Shown: positions 1 to 8,848 of the stretch, piece after piece | Layout of the letters: each line of letters begins with the position of its first letter | How positions within the stretch are numbered: position 1 is the stretch's first letter | NCBI GenBank assembly: GCA_022496205.1 | Contig: WTXD01000301.1 | Coordinates: 1-12,995, forward strand | Source: Gloeopeniophorella convolvens | Taxonomy: Eukaryota > Basidiomycota > Agaricomycetes > Russulales | Direction of reading: 5' to 3' | Length of the DNA: 12,995 nt | Made by a program: the position numbers and the translations under genes | Notes under the pieces: model-generated | Seen by the model: only the letters and a program-made list of their open reading frames with translations | Told to the model about the DNA's origin: nothing | Databases searched by the model: none

Positions 1-1130
1 GAGAAAGAACAGAAACATGATGGTACTGGAATGCGAAATCGAAAGAGACGTGGAAGTTACGGTCAGTCGTGGGCACCAGCCCTGGGCACGAGAAGAGAGA
101 GGGAGAGAGAGGGAGAGAGAGAGGGAGATTTGATCACTCACAGAGTGACGAAGGGTTCCGAAGAAAGCACGAAGCTGATCAGCGTTTCGGGTCCCAATGT
201 CTGGGCACAGATCTGATTCGGTGAGGAGCTCACCGCCCGAGCTGCCAGTCGGAGCCAAGCTGGCATTCCAACGCCACACCCGTTGCGCGGTTGGCCAGCG
301 TTTGACACGGGTGCTATGATTGATGGCGGCATAGGCATACGGTGATGCTTGCTCGAACTTGCAACCAGTCAGCGCGAATCCGGTTCTTGTGGCAGCGCGC
401 GTGTTGTGCGCGCCACCGATTCCTGCTACATAAACCTTTCCGCTCGAACGTGTTCGGCACGTTTTCCGCTGGTGCGTCGATTGGCTGGGGAACACACTTC
501 CACAGAGTGATGCCAGGAAAGTCAAAGCTGCCGCTGATTATGTAAGAGATGCCATCTCCGCAACACGGTCGATTAGCAAATGCCAACATCGGAGATTCGC
601 AAGGTTCACACTGGCCGTGCCACGTCTCGCCATTCCGCCCTCCGCACAAAAGAGTGGCGGAAACTGAGCCTCACTAGCTCGACAAAGCATATTATTGATA
701 TTGTTCTTCGCTCATCAGAAGTCGCCCAACATGCGTTATCGATTAGGGAAGATAACAAAGCACCAGCGGTCGTGAACATCAACAACGGTTGAAGGGGACA
801 ACCAGGGATCAGTAGCAGTAGGGGTGATTCAGGGACAGATGGTGATGGTATAATCTGCCGCGTTGGACGAAGGGCAGACGAAGGACACGTTCACAATGCC
901 GTGCCGCTCGACTGGTCGTATGCATGTACGTGTGAGATAGGACAGCTGGACCGTTCTGTGGAGCGCGTAGTCAATCCCGTCCCGACGATGACGAAAGCAT
1001 ACTAGGATACGTATTGAAGTAAGAATAGTAGCCGACCCCGGACGGAGGACAGGTTGCGGCAGTGTCGTGAGAGCAAGTGTAACAGTTGGGAGAGTTATCT
1101 GTTGTAAGTTCAACTTTCTCAGGCCTCACG
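1..1130. other. Gene-poor stretch, no gene recognised
   Basis: Open frames here are short, overlap on both strands and encode nothing I recognise. One minus-strand stretch around 829-1113 ends in a plausible exon-like tail rich in Cys and Pro, but no start, signal peptide or supporting splice pattern could be built. Apart from the GA microsatellite near the left edge I see no defined element. Confidence 0.5.
91..128. repeat. GA-rich microsatellite
   Basis: A nearly pure purine tract of GA dinucleotides broken at intervals by GG (units of the GAGAGAGG kind). It is a simple-sequence repeat and the short frame reading through it as Arg/Glu repeats is not a gene. Confidence 0.9.
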
Positions 1131-1131
1131 A

Positions 1132-1230
1132 CTTGCGTGGTATGCGTGCGTACTAGGATCGAGAGCGAGTCCTGCTTACAGCCAAATTCAATAGCATTGG
1201 CCCTGCGTTGACGTCCGTTCAGAACAGGCG
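1132..1230 (+). repeat. Left arm of a diverged large inverted repeat
   Basis: The reverse complement of this segment matches 1363-1496. The innermost block, starting CGCCTGTTCTGAAC and running about 55 bases to GCTGTAAG, matches with roughly nine substitutions. The outer block (GATCCTAGTACGCAC and the CATACCA run after it) matches with only a few. The arm lacks about 35 bases that the right arm has. The two arms face each other across a 132-base spacer, so this is an old inverted duplication or the terminal arms of a degraded element, not a simple hairpin. Confidence 0.8.
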
Positions 1231-1362
1231 TGTTCTGGCGGAGACTGCAGCAGTAGCATCCGTCCAATCACGCTTGCGCGTGTGTCTGCCGGCTGAGCAC
1301 GGCAACTCGAAATGAGCGCGCTTACGTGCGGACCTTCCATCTTGGGCCGTGCACATATCAGA

Positions 1363-1496
1363 CGCCTGTTCTGAACCGACGTCAACGCGGGGCCTATGAC
1401 TTTGAATGCCGCTGTAAGAGACTCGGTCACCAGTCTAGAAGCGCATGCCAAGAAGGACTTGCTCCCGATCCTAGTACGCACACATACCATGCAAAG
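1363..1496 (-). repeat. Right arm of a diverged large inverted repeat
   Basis: Partner of the arm at 1132-1230, in opposite orientation. It carries about 35 extra bases (around 1418-1452) between the two conserved blocks. Its outer end lies only a few bases from the TA that begins the MITE at 1502, so the MITE sits exactly at or just beyond the arm's boundary. The arms give related but stop-broken translations, so any coding origin is uncertain. Confidence 0.8.
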
Positions 1497-1501
1497 AGAT
1501 A

Positions 1502-1679
1502 CAGTCAAACCTGTCTTAACCCATAGCCCTCGGTGGAAGCCCAAAGCTATGGGTTATGACAGGTTATGGGGTTTGGGAGGCACCGGTGGGCCTAAATCTG
1601 TGTTTTCGTGGACCGAAAAACCTATGGGTTATTGCAGGTTATGGCTTATCACGGGTATGGGTTATGACAGGTTTGACTG
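1502..1679. mobile_element. Tc1/mariner-type MITE, 178 bp, TA target duplication
   Basis: The ends form a terminal inverted repeat: the left begins CAGTCAAACCTGTCTTAACC and the right is its reverse complement with one mismatch over about 24 bases (TATGGGTTATGACAGG then TTTGACTG). Both sides are flanked by the dinucleotide TA (1500-1501 and 1680-1681). The CAGT start and TA duplication are established marks of Tc1/mariner elements. There is no transposase, so it must be non-autonomous. Inside, the motif TATGGGTTATGACAGGTT recurs at 1548 and 1656, with one or two changes at 1623, and inverted at 1508, so the left third alone (1508-1565) can fold into a hairpin. The short frames across it are not genes. 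Confidence 0.85.
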
Positions 1680-1910
1680 TATGGTGAGATCGGGGCGCAA
1701 GCAAAGACGGCGCCGAGTAGAGATACAAACAGTTGGGACCGAGATCTACCGAGCAATTGGCGATGCCGCATCCTTCGCTGTTCGTGATGCGCATACCGGC
1801 AGGAGGAGCTCCCTGATTACTCGTGAGACTGCGTAGTGACATTGCGGGCTCTCAACGAAATCAACCCACTGTACCGGTGTGGTGATCACGCAGAAGACCT
1901 CCATTGCATG

Positions 1911-2120
1911 GCACCCCCGCGCGCCCGACACCCGCAACCGACTCGACCACAACGATATACGACGACAACGAGAACGACAACGAGTCCAGCAACTGCGACC
2001 GACGACGATAACTGAATGGCGACGAACGCGACTACCTCTGCGGCCGGGCTGGGGGCGGCGATGGGGGCAGCGCCAGCGCCGAGGGGTCCGTGCCCATGCT
2101 TGCCCATGCCGCACCCGTGC
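1911..2120 (+). repeat. Diverged direct repeat, copy 1
   Basis: Resembles 2402-2605 in the same order: a C-rich lead (CACCCCCGCGCGCCCGACAC), then CAACCGACTCGAC, a GAC/AAC/GAG-rich acidic tract, and a G-rich end GGGGGCAGCGCCAGCGCCGA. Copy 2 ends GGCTCGGGCAGCGTCAGCGC and continues CGAG. Substitutions and small indels are frequent and put the acidic tract into a different frame. Part of the likeness could come from simple triplet composition. Confidence 0.5.
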
Positions 2121-2401
2121 GGAAAGAAAGGATCGTGGGTGGGCGCCTGTGGGCGCTACCGTGGGCGCAAGCGCCGGCGGGTGGCGGGAAGTCGTTCCGC
2201 ACCGCGAAGAGAAGGCGTGCAGATGGTCAGACGCGTCGTGCTTCTCGTTCGCACCAACTTGTTCGCACTCAGAGCGCCGACGACTGTCTCAACTTCGTCC
2301 CCCAGTTGCCCTTTCTTACAATGGCTAGCGGAAAATCACCATATGCCCTGCGAACTGCACGACAGCGTCGCCGCAGGCCCTTCGCATCTCAAGATCGCCC
2401 G

Positions 2402-2605
2402 ACGTGGCGCCCACCCCGCACCCCCGATGTCTGCAATCGACGATAACAATGAAAATGGCGACAGCGACGATGACGATAGCCGTACAACGACGAGCGTAGC
2501 CACTCCTGCGGTCAAGGCCGAGGGCGACGGCTCGGGCAGCGTCAGCGCCGAGGAGCCCGTCTCTCCTTCCGCGCCCGCGCCCCCGTGCGCGCGCGGCCCG
2601 CTCGC
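2402..2605 (+). repeat. Diverged direct repeat, copy 2
   Basis: Second copy of the segment at 1911-2120, about 490 bases downstream. In one plus frame it reads as an acidic run (Ile-Asp-Asp-Asn-Asn-Glu-Asn-Gly-Asp then Asp/Ser) followed by Thr/Ser and Gly/Ser-Val-Ser-Ala-Glu-Glu-Pro, the composition of a disordered protein region. No adjoining domain was found, so its coding status is open. Confidence 0.5.
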
Positions 2606-2831
2606 TGCTCGGGTTGATGGAGCCACTCGCTCGGGGTCGAGCAGCTGAAGTGCCCATCTAGACCTATGTGCGTGTATCGCATACTCTCCTCACTGATGCA
2701 AGTCTCAGGCGCTCCCAGTGTTTGACAACAATCTGGCATTTACAGAGGATATCTTCTCAACTGCTGCTACACACCCATAGTTATGCTGCTATCCCAGGCT
2801 GTGATACCGTGGTGACGAGTCTGCAGAGCTA

Positions 2832-4502
2832 TCAAAGCCGATCTGGTACGATGTAAGTAACGATTACTGGTAACAGGCAAACGTAGACTCTACTCACCAA
2901 CGTTGCCAAGGTCCTGGCAGGCAATCTTGACACGCTCCGTGAGCGTCTTTTCACCTTCACGCACCCAGACACGAGGGTCGTAGAACTGGGACCGCAGGTT
3001 AGCCAAAATTCGAAGTCTCCCTAGCTATTAGTGATCACCTTCTTGTTAGGCTTGTCGGCGCCATCCGGGTTGCCGACCTGAGAGAGAAGGTAGTCTTTCC
3101 TCTTGAGGACGAAGTCCTACAAATCGAAGTCAGCCTCCGCCTGACGCTATGCTCATGGTAAGCGCCTACCCGGATACCGCTGAGGTATGCGAACTGAGTG
3201 TCTAGACCAGGATGAGAACAATCATACGGGTATGGATGGGGTCAGACAAACCCGTGTCGACGTTCATCTTCACAACACCATTTCCTACCGCAGTTTGGAT
3301 CTCCTCCTTGGTAGAGCCGGAGCCACCATGGAAAACGAGGAAACTGTGAACACATCAGGCGTCTTGATAGCGTCCTGCACATTATTAAAATACCCACAGG
3401 GGTTGCTGAGCCTTTCCGCCGGTCTTCTCGCTAGCATACGCCTGGTGCTTGGCGAGCAGTTCGGGATGAAGGCGTACATTTCCAGGCTTGTAGACACCGT
3501 GAACGTTGCCGAATGCAGCCGCAATGCTGAAATTGGGGCCGATCGCGCTAAGCGCAGTGTATACGTCGTACACATCCTCGGGCTGGGTGTAGAGGCTGTT
3601 GTTGTCGACACCGGTGTTGTCGACGCCGTCTTCCTCACCGCCAGTGATACCGATCTCCATCTCGAGCCACAGGCCAAGAGGTGCCATGCGTTTGAAGTAT
3701 TTGACACATGTCGCGATGTTCTGCTCCTTCGGCTCCTCGGAGAGGTCGAGCATGTGGGAGGAGAATAAGGGCTCCTGGTGCTCCTTGAAGTACGCCTCGT
3801 CTGCCTCGAGCATGCCATCGAACCAGGGGAGGAGCTTCTCTGCACAGTGGTCGGAGTGCAGGACTACGGGGCTGATGGAATCAATCAACAAAGGTAGAAG
3901 CGGGTGGGTGTGAAAACGAGTGCATACACGCCGTATGCCTTGGAGACAACTCGGATGTGGTGTGCAGCCGCAACCGCGCCAATGATGGAAGCCTGCTGTT
4001 TGTCGTTGGCCAAGCCTTTCCCGGCAAAGTACGCGCTCCCGCCCTGAGAGACCTGGATGATGATGGGAGACTTGATGTCGCTACACTTGGGTTAGATACG
4101 AATGCGTACTTGAAGGAGGGCGAATACCGAGCAGCTTCAAGAACGGCATTGGCCACAGAGGAAGACGTCACGTTCTGCGACGTTCAGTCAAAACGCGCAG
4201 GCGCGACGCGATCGATATGTCCACTCACGATAGCCTGCAGATCGCCAATGAGGAAATAAAATAACTGATCATGGAGATGACATATTACGCACAGGGATGG
4301 CGAACTGGATTGCGCAGTCCGGAAAGCTCAATATGTTCCCAACGCGTCCAAAAGGCGCGATCTCACCTTGTGCTCTTTGGCATACTCAAAGAGCTTGCGA
4401 ACGTTATCGCCGGTGAGGACGCCGGCCTAGACATCGGATCAGCGGGATGGCTACATATATACGCTTCGGATTGCGTACCGGGACGATGTCGAGAACACCC
4501 AT
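2832..4502 (-). CDS. FBA1: Class II fructose-bisphosphate aldolase, 12 exons, 358 aa
   Basis: A cytosolic zinc enzyme that splits fructose 1,6-bisphosphate into dihydroxyacetone phosphate and glyceraldehyde 3-phosphate in glycolysis and runs in reverse in gluconeogenesis. Exons, complement: 4479-4502, 4367-4426, 4293-4304, 4229-4234, 4128-4174, 3928-4080, 3398-3871, 3252-3343, 3201-3170, 3116-3039, 2985-2898, 2842-2832. They sum to 1077 nt; fungal relatives are about 359 residues. All 11 introns are GT-AG, 47-62 nt. The start gives MGVLDIVP, as in the family. Visible motifs are HSDHC (D108, H109), MEIGITGGEEDG (E173), GNVHG (H225), VFHGGSGS (H264) and NVDTD (N286, D288), so all zinc and catalytic residues are present. 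The protein ends NVDRL; without the last intron it would end two residues after NV. The gene is intact and follows the S41 peptidase gene on the same strand, 548 bases away. Confidence 0.96.
4229..4304 (-). other. FBA1: Two consecutive micro-exons (12 nt and 6 nt) of the aldolase gene
   Basis: Exon 3 (4293-4304) encodes Phe-Ala-Ile-Pro between a CAG acceptor and a GTGCGT donor. Exon 4 (4229-4234) encodes only Ala-Ile, between CTGCAG and GTGAGT. All junctions are phase 0. They are required to give the invariant family segment KEHK-FAIP-AI-NVTSSS; any single-intron join of exon 2 to exon 5 loses six conserved residues. Confidence 0.88.
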
Positions 4503-4600
4503 GTTGCAAGATCGGCGGGTTGTATGATGGACTGGACGGTGAGAGCAGATGGGGGAGACGAATTGCAAGAGAGGGGAGCCGTCGGCTTTTATCGCAGGGA
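4503..4600 (-). promoter_or_regulatory. Aldolase core promoter: TATA-like box and CT-rich tract
   Basis: On the coding strand a TATA-like GATAAAAG (within 4586-4595) lies about 90 bases before the ATG. It is followed by pyrimidine-rich runs (about 4567-4580 and 4536-4555), the pattern common in strongly expressed fungal housekeeping genes. A CCAAT pentamer on the plus strand at 4723-4727 could be an upstream element. No transcript start can be read from sequence alone. Confidence 0.4.
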
Positions 4601-5050
4601 CCTGGCAAGCGCCGTTCCGAACGCTCCGTCATCTCGTCCCGAAGTGCTTTGATGACAGCATCATCCTCTCAACCCGACAACATCCTCGGCCTGCCCAGGC
4701 AGTCCTCGGCCGTCCGTATCCACCAATTGTGATAGCTGTTCCGGTTTGATCAGTTCTGGGCATGCCTTTTAGCAGTTCGACTGGCGCAACACTCGGTGGG
4801 GTTCGGGTCACACCCTGCAGAGGGTCTGCTGGGGCCCAGAAGTTGGGGGAATAGACTGGCGCTTGTTATCAGTGTCCATACATACGGTGTGTATGTACAA
4901 TAGTTACGAAATTACATATGCCAGGGCAAAGAAGACGAAGATATCTAAGCGAGGCGTTCAAGGCGAACGCTCTCAAATCCGGCCGGTAATACAAGAAATA
5001 CGTTGTGTCCACGACAGGCCCAAGAAATACAGCACATAAAACAGGTTCAT
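4600..5050. other. Intergenic region, aldolase upstream and peptidase downstream
   Basis: Between the aldolase promoter and the stop codon of the S41 peptidase. Only short frames without family likeness occur on either strand. It should contain the peptidase 3' untranslated region and the distal aldolase promoter. No repeat or RNA gene was seen. Confidence 0.5.
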
Positions 5051-7814
5051 CTAACCGAAAATTTGACTGGCACTGTATTTTGAAAGGTGAGTACCATCGC
5101 TTCTACATCTTTCAGCGCTGTACTCACGCAAAGACCCAGAGATTCTGGGGGTCATTATATGTGTCGCTAGTGTACGGGAAGCGAACTGCTCGGAGGCAAC
5201 CTCAGCAATCGGCGATTGCAGTGCATAGCATGATCACTCACGCTTAGGAAGCTCCGATTTGTACGCTGGGGAGCGCAATCAGAGCTGTAAATACGTGGTG
5301 ATAGAGTCGAGCAAAGTGTTCTCACCAATGGGTGTACTCTCGTCGAGGAAGCTGTACGCCGTTCGCCAGTTGTGTCTACAATTGGAGGCGGTCACGGATT
5401 ATGGCGAGGCTACGGCATCAGGGATCTCTTACCGCATGTTAGCGGCCACTAGCCTGTTACGTCGACGCCACTGAGAACGGTTCACTGACTAGCAGAAGCG
5501 AAGTGCACTTACAAGTCAGGAGGGGCCAATGGATCCTAATCCAGTATTGGACTTCGTGAGAACGAGATGGTGGCGTTAGCGAGGGAACGTACGTTCTTAA
5601 GTCCCGCGGTCTTTATTTCGGAGTCGAGCTCCGTCCACTCTAGTACCTGGTTTCCGGCCATCCCTACGTGCGAATATGTCAGTCTAGAGAAGCAGCCGAC
5701 GATAGAACATGTACAACCTTTGAACTCTATATTCTGACCTGGGCGCCCGCCAAACACGGCAATCGTTGTATTGTGTCGTTCGTTCATGACGGTGCTAAAC
5801 ATGGCGCAAGTGGACGCGCAATTGCCGTTGCTCACTGGTTGCGGGATCAGTTGACTTGCTCACGTACGGCCTTTGAACTATTACCAATCGCAACATTCGC
5901 CAAATCGAACGGAGGAGAGGCCGGCACAGGAGCGGAGAAGGCGCACGCGTCCTAAACCAGGGCAATTCCAATCTCAGCGAAGACGGAAGCTCTGGGTGTG
6001 GTGCTCACATGAAGACGTTGAGACTCAGAATAGGCAACACCGTTGATCGTCAACGAGACTGACGGGTCGATATAGTCGAAGTCGTCAGCTAGCGTCGTAT
6101 CGTCTAAGGATGCCCCTGGAGAAAACGTTAGCGTCCTCTCTTCAGAGCGCAGGGGAATCTTCGTACAGGAACTTGGTGTATAGAACGAGATGTCGGGGCT
6201 GACGCCTAGCTCTATATCCTTCTGGACGATCTTCTGCGCAAGCGGACTGGCCCGGACGGCACTTTGGAAGCCTCTGATGAGCACATAACGAAGGTCATCG
6301 GACGCTTAAAAGGAAGGACAAAAATGACCTACGGATAACCGAAGTTGGACCCGGCCAGATAGTGGTGCAAGAAGATTCCTTGGCAGATAATGCCGCCTGG
6401 ATTGTTTGTGAGGTCGATGAGAAGCCGCGTGGCTCCCGCACTCTTCAGAGCGTTGATAGAAGTAACCACATCGCTTTGGAATTGATCGTCGTCGTCGTCA
6501 TCAAACGACCCAACAAACAGCTGCGGCAGAAAATTAGTATCAGAGAGACCGTTGGATGAACTATGACTCTACGCACAACGCCAGTGATGCCGTCGGGGAG
6601 GACATAGGAAGTCATTACAGCGGCGTTGTCGTCCACTGGCGGCAGAGAGGGCTGGAAGTTCGGAGGCAGACCGATCGCATTGGGCGAGAGACGTGCGGTG
6701 CCACTGGGACGAAGCTTCTTGCGTGGCTGAACCAAATTTGGTGTCAGGTTCAAATTGACGCCATTTGTCCCGTCAGTGGCAGCGCAGTTGTTGGCCCAAC
6801 TGTGTTTCGATCTTATATGATGCGAACAGGAACAGGGCTGCAGGAAAGACATACTATGAGGCCTGGTCCGAGAAGCCGCTCCCCATGAATACGTCCAGGA
6901 ACGGGACGGTGACAGTCTCTGCTTGGGTCTCTCCCACCGGGATCAATGAGAAGGTAAGGTTCGCGATAGGGTTGAACAACCGGCCGGCCAGGTCTCCGAA
7001 CTTCTGCGAGAACGAAGAGCCAGAAAGCCTGTAGCTTGTGAATACGCTGTTCACGCGGACGCCGTGGTCGAGGTAAGTGCCGGTGACGGTATCCGCGACT
7101 TGATCCACGTAGTCGTACGGGTCCAGGCCTTCGATTTGGAGTACCTGTGCGCCCGCGAGCCGCTGCCAATCAAAGTTGATCGATTCGTAGAAGCTCGTGA
7201 AGCCCGGAGGGATTAGGGCCGCGAATTCAACGGCGTCGGGAGCGATGTATACGCCTTCCACGCCGTTCACGGATATAGAAACAATCGGAGTGGGAAGGAG
7301 GGCCTCCCAATTGACGTAGCAGCTTGGGAGCCACACTGCAAGAGCCGCGATAAACAACGTAGCACGGATGATATGCGGTGTCCACTTACGGGTATGTCCA
7401 TCGTTGAGCTGATTAACAAAATTATACAAGTCCAGGTTGAAGTCATAGTCGCTCTGGGCGCTTATTAGTCGTATCTAGACGAAGAGAAGTACCTAGACCC
7501 ACAGCATAAGTAGTAGTGTTTATCCGAGCAAGCTCCGAGCGTATGTTCGCGGTAGACTCTTGGAACGGAGGCGGCGAGTTGAGGTAATAGTCTTCGAAAG
7601 TATAGAAATCAAAGACCCTGGAGACGGTTGTCAAGACGTTCTGACGTAGGGTCTCGTTGAAAGGAAAGGATCTCAAGCAAGCAAGAGAATCTGCCGGCGT
7701 AGAAAAGAGGTTTCCGGCGATATTGGAGCAAGGGTCATCGGACGGGACCGGCGTAGCGACCACAGCAGTTGCAGAAAGTCCACAGATGGCAGCAAGGCCG
7801 AGAAAGAGCATCAT
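5051..7814 (-). CDS. Secreted S41-family (CPAF-like) serine peptidase, 16 exons, 644 aa
   Basis: Joined exons, complement: 7503-7814, 7390-7453, 6855-7335, 6577-6799, 6333-6520, 6167-6273, 6009-6115, 5885-5951, 5718-5834, 5593-5663, 5513-5535, 5433-5453, 5326-5375, 5242-5265, 5128-5185, 5051-5072; total 1935 nt, every junction in frame. The start MMLFLGLAAICGL opens a signal peptide of about 20 residues ending near AVVA, so the protein is probably secreted. Motifs of the fungal family related to chlamydial CPAF are present: LNDGH (H124, putative catalytic His), YWANNCAATDG, LLIDLTNNPGG, GFQSAVRASPLAQKIV, and NGNCASTCAMF with S524 as the likely nucleophile, then GMAGNQVLEWTELD. The C terminus reads YNDPQNLWVFAASQIFG. 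Introns are 49-60 nt; intron 9 has an atypical GTTGTA donor. An upstream in-frame ATG at 7913 would spoil the signal peptide. It is intact; its substrate is unknown. Confidence 0.9.
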
Positions 7815-7878
7815 GTCGCCGCGGGGTGGTGTTGCACCAGGTGGGGTGGAGCTGAGGAGAACGCTCTCCAAAGCATGT

Positions 7879-7887
7879 CTTTTTAAA
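7879..7887 (-). promoter_or_regulatory. TATA-like box of the S41 peptidase gene
   Basis: The coding strand reads TTTAAAAAG about 65-73 bases before the ATG at 7814. If this is the TATA element, transcription would start downstream of the alternative ATG at 7913 and supports the 7814 start. Inference from position only. Confidence 0.3.
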
Positions 7888-7899
7888 CTTCCCGGCATC

Positions 7900-8481
7900 G
7901 GCATATGGAGCAAGTAGCGGAATTGCCAGTTGCCTCGCGAAGCCCAAGAGTCAAGGAGTCCCGAAGCGCCAGACTGCGTCGCCGGAGAGGCGCGCGGGAC
8001 TCAGCTCGCGGAGATGGGACAGCAGTTTCCGACAGTCGAGCTCCCTGAATTAGGGCACAGGTATGAAGGATCTGTCAGGCATGTCCTGATCCAGTCGGAA
8101 GGAGAGGAATTCAGGATCACTACGCAATTGCGCCGCGGGCCGCGATTGAGAAAGATCCTGGGTAAAAGGAAGGCGCGCCCGGTCGCTGGCCAACGACCTA
8201 GAGATTGAAAGAAGCACCATGGAATTCGCCGCCGGTGTCTATCAAATGTCTTAAAGCGGAAAAAGGGCACGAGGCTAAGAAGCACGGGAAACAAGCTGTG
8301 GGCAGCACAGAGGAGGCCGGCTGCTATATTTAGGAACTCGAGAGGCAGAACTTCGAAAGTTATGTCCATTGCGCGTCCTGTGACAAGTGATCCAAGTGGC
8401 TTGACTCGTCCCAAGTATCGTTCCGCGAGATACGGTGTCATTTCGCCGGTGCGCCAGCACAGTATGCAGTACCTTGATGCA
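7900..8481. other. Intergenic, no gene recognised
   Basis: Frames of about 90-145 codons lie opposite each other here (minus 8001-8441, plus 7930-8208). Neither has domain motifs or a coherent exon pattern. The minus frame has a hydrophobic stretch near its start but then turns Arg-rich. I treat this as upstream sequence of the peptidase gene. Confidence 0.4.
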
Positions 8482-8848
8482 AATGAATCAAACTGACAAG
8501 CTTAATTGATCCGCACGTCATCGAAGAGCCTGCACACAGATCACCACGAAGAGAAACCTGAGCCATTGGGTCATTGGTTTGATTATTGATCAAAGAAAGG
8601 GTTTGCCAGAGGTCAATTGCGTGGAGCCTTAGCTGAAGTGCCAGTTCTAGATTTCGAAGCACGAGATCAATAAGCAAGGACCGAGCGAGGTTACCGGAGC
8701 TCAAGACCTCAGGGAGCCCCGTGTGATCACGTTCCACGTAAACATAGCTAGGAAGCCAGTCATGATAGCTGCCGTCATCGAAGAACATAGTGGCTTTTCC
8801 GAGTCCTTGTTCCCTATGAGTCAAAAGACTAAGCTCAAGCGAATTCAT
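8482..8848 (-). CDS. Possible exon or gene fragment, unknown protein
   Basis: A minus-strand stretch open from ATG at 8848 (a later ATG gives MFFDDGSYHDWLPSYVYVER) continues with Leu-rich, probably helical sequence around LLIDLVLRNLELALQLRLHA. It reaches a possible donor CAAG/GTACTG near 8473. Its mixed codon use looks more like the window's coding exons than the random frames around it. I do not recognise the family and could not join it to a second exon. It could be a hypothetical gene, a relic, or chance. Confidence 0.22.

Larger units (their letters stand above)
1682..2831. other. GC-rich low-complexity stretch without a recognised gene
   Basis: This region has long open frames in several phases on both strands because it is rich in GC, CGA and GAC triplets. 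The longest plus frame (2016-2648) ends in an Asp/Asn/Ser/Thr-rich segment, and a second similar acidic segment lies near 1911-2000 in another frame. The two are copies of one sequence (listed separately). I see no conserved domain, no splice pattern and no stable start, so I do not call a gene. The last part (2650-2831) is the 3' flank of the aldolase gene. Confidence 0.45.

Noticed and set aside
2016..2648. 210-codon plus frame with an acidic tail
   Set aside because: The region is GC-rich with open frames in several phases on both strands. The first half is Arg/Pro/Gly-rich without motifs, and the related copy upstream is in another frame.
3344..3397. In-frame stop after aldolase exon 7, suggesting a broken gene
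   Set aside because: A GTGGGT donor inside the Leu codon and a TTCACAG acceptor restore the conserved PLFLVFHGG segment, so this is an ordinary intron.
3187..3768. 193-codon plus-strand open frame opposite the aldolase
   Set aside because: It is the antisense shadow of aldolase exons 7 and 8; the minus strand gives a complete conserved enzyme.
3285..3845. 186-codon minus-strand frame, Ser/Thr/Arg-rich
   Set aside because: A frame-shifted reading of the same aldolase exons; no conservation and it crosses two introns.
5536..5835. Stops and frame changes in the 3' half of the peptidase gene, suggesting a pseudogene
   Set aside because: Every one is resolved by a short GT-AG intron, and the joined protein runs in frame to a family-like C terminus.
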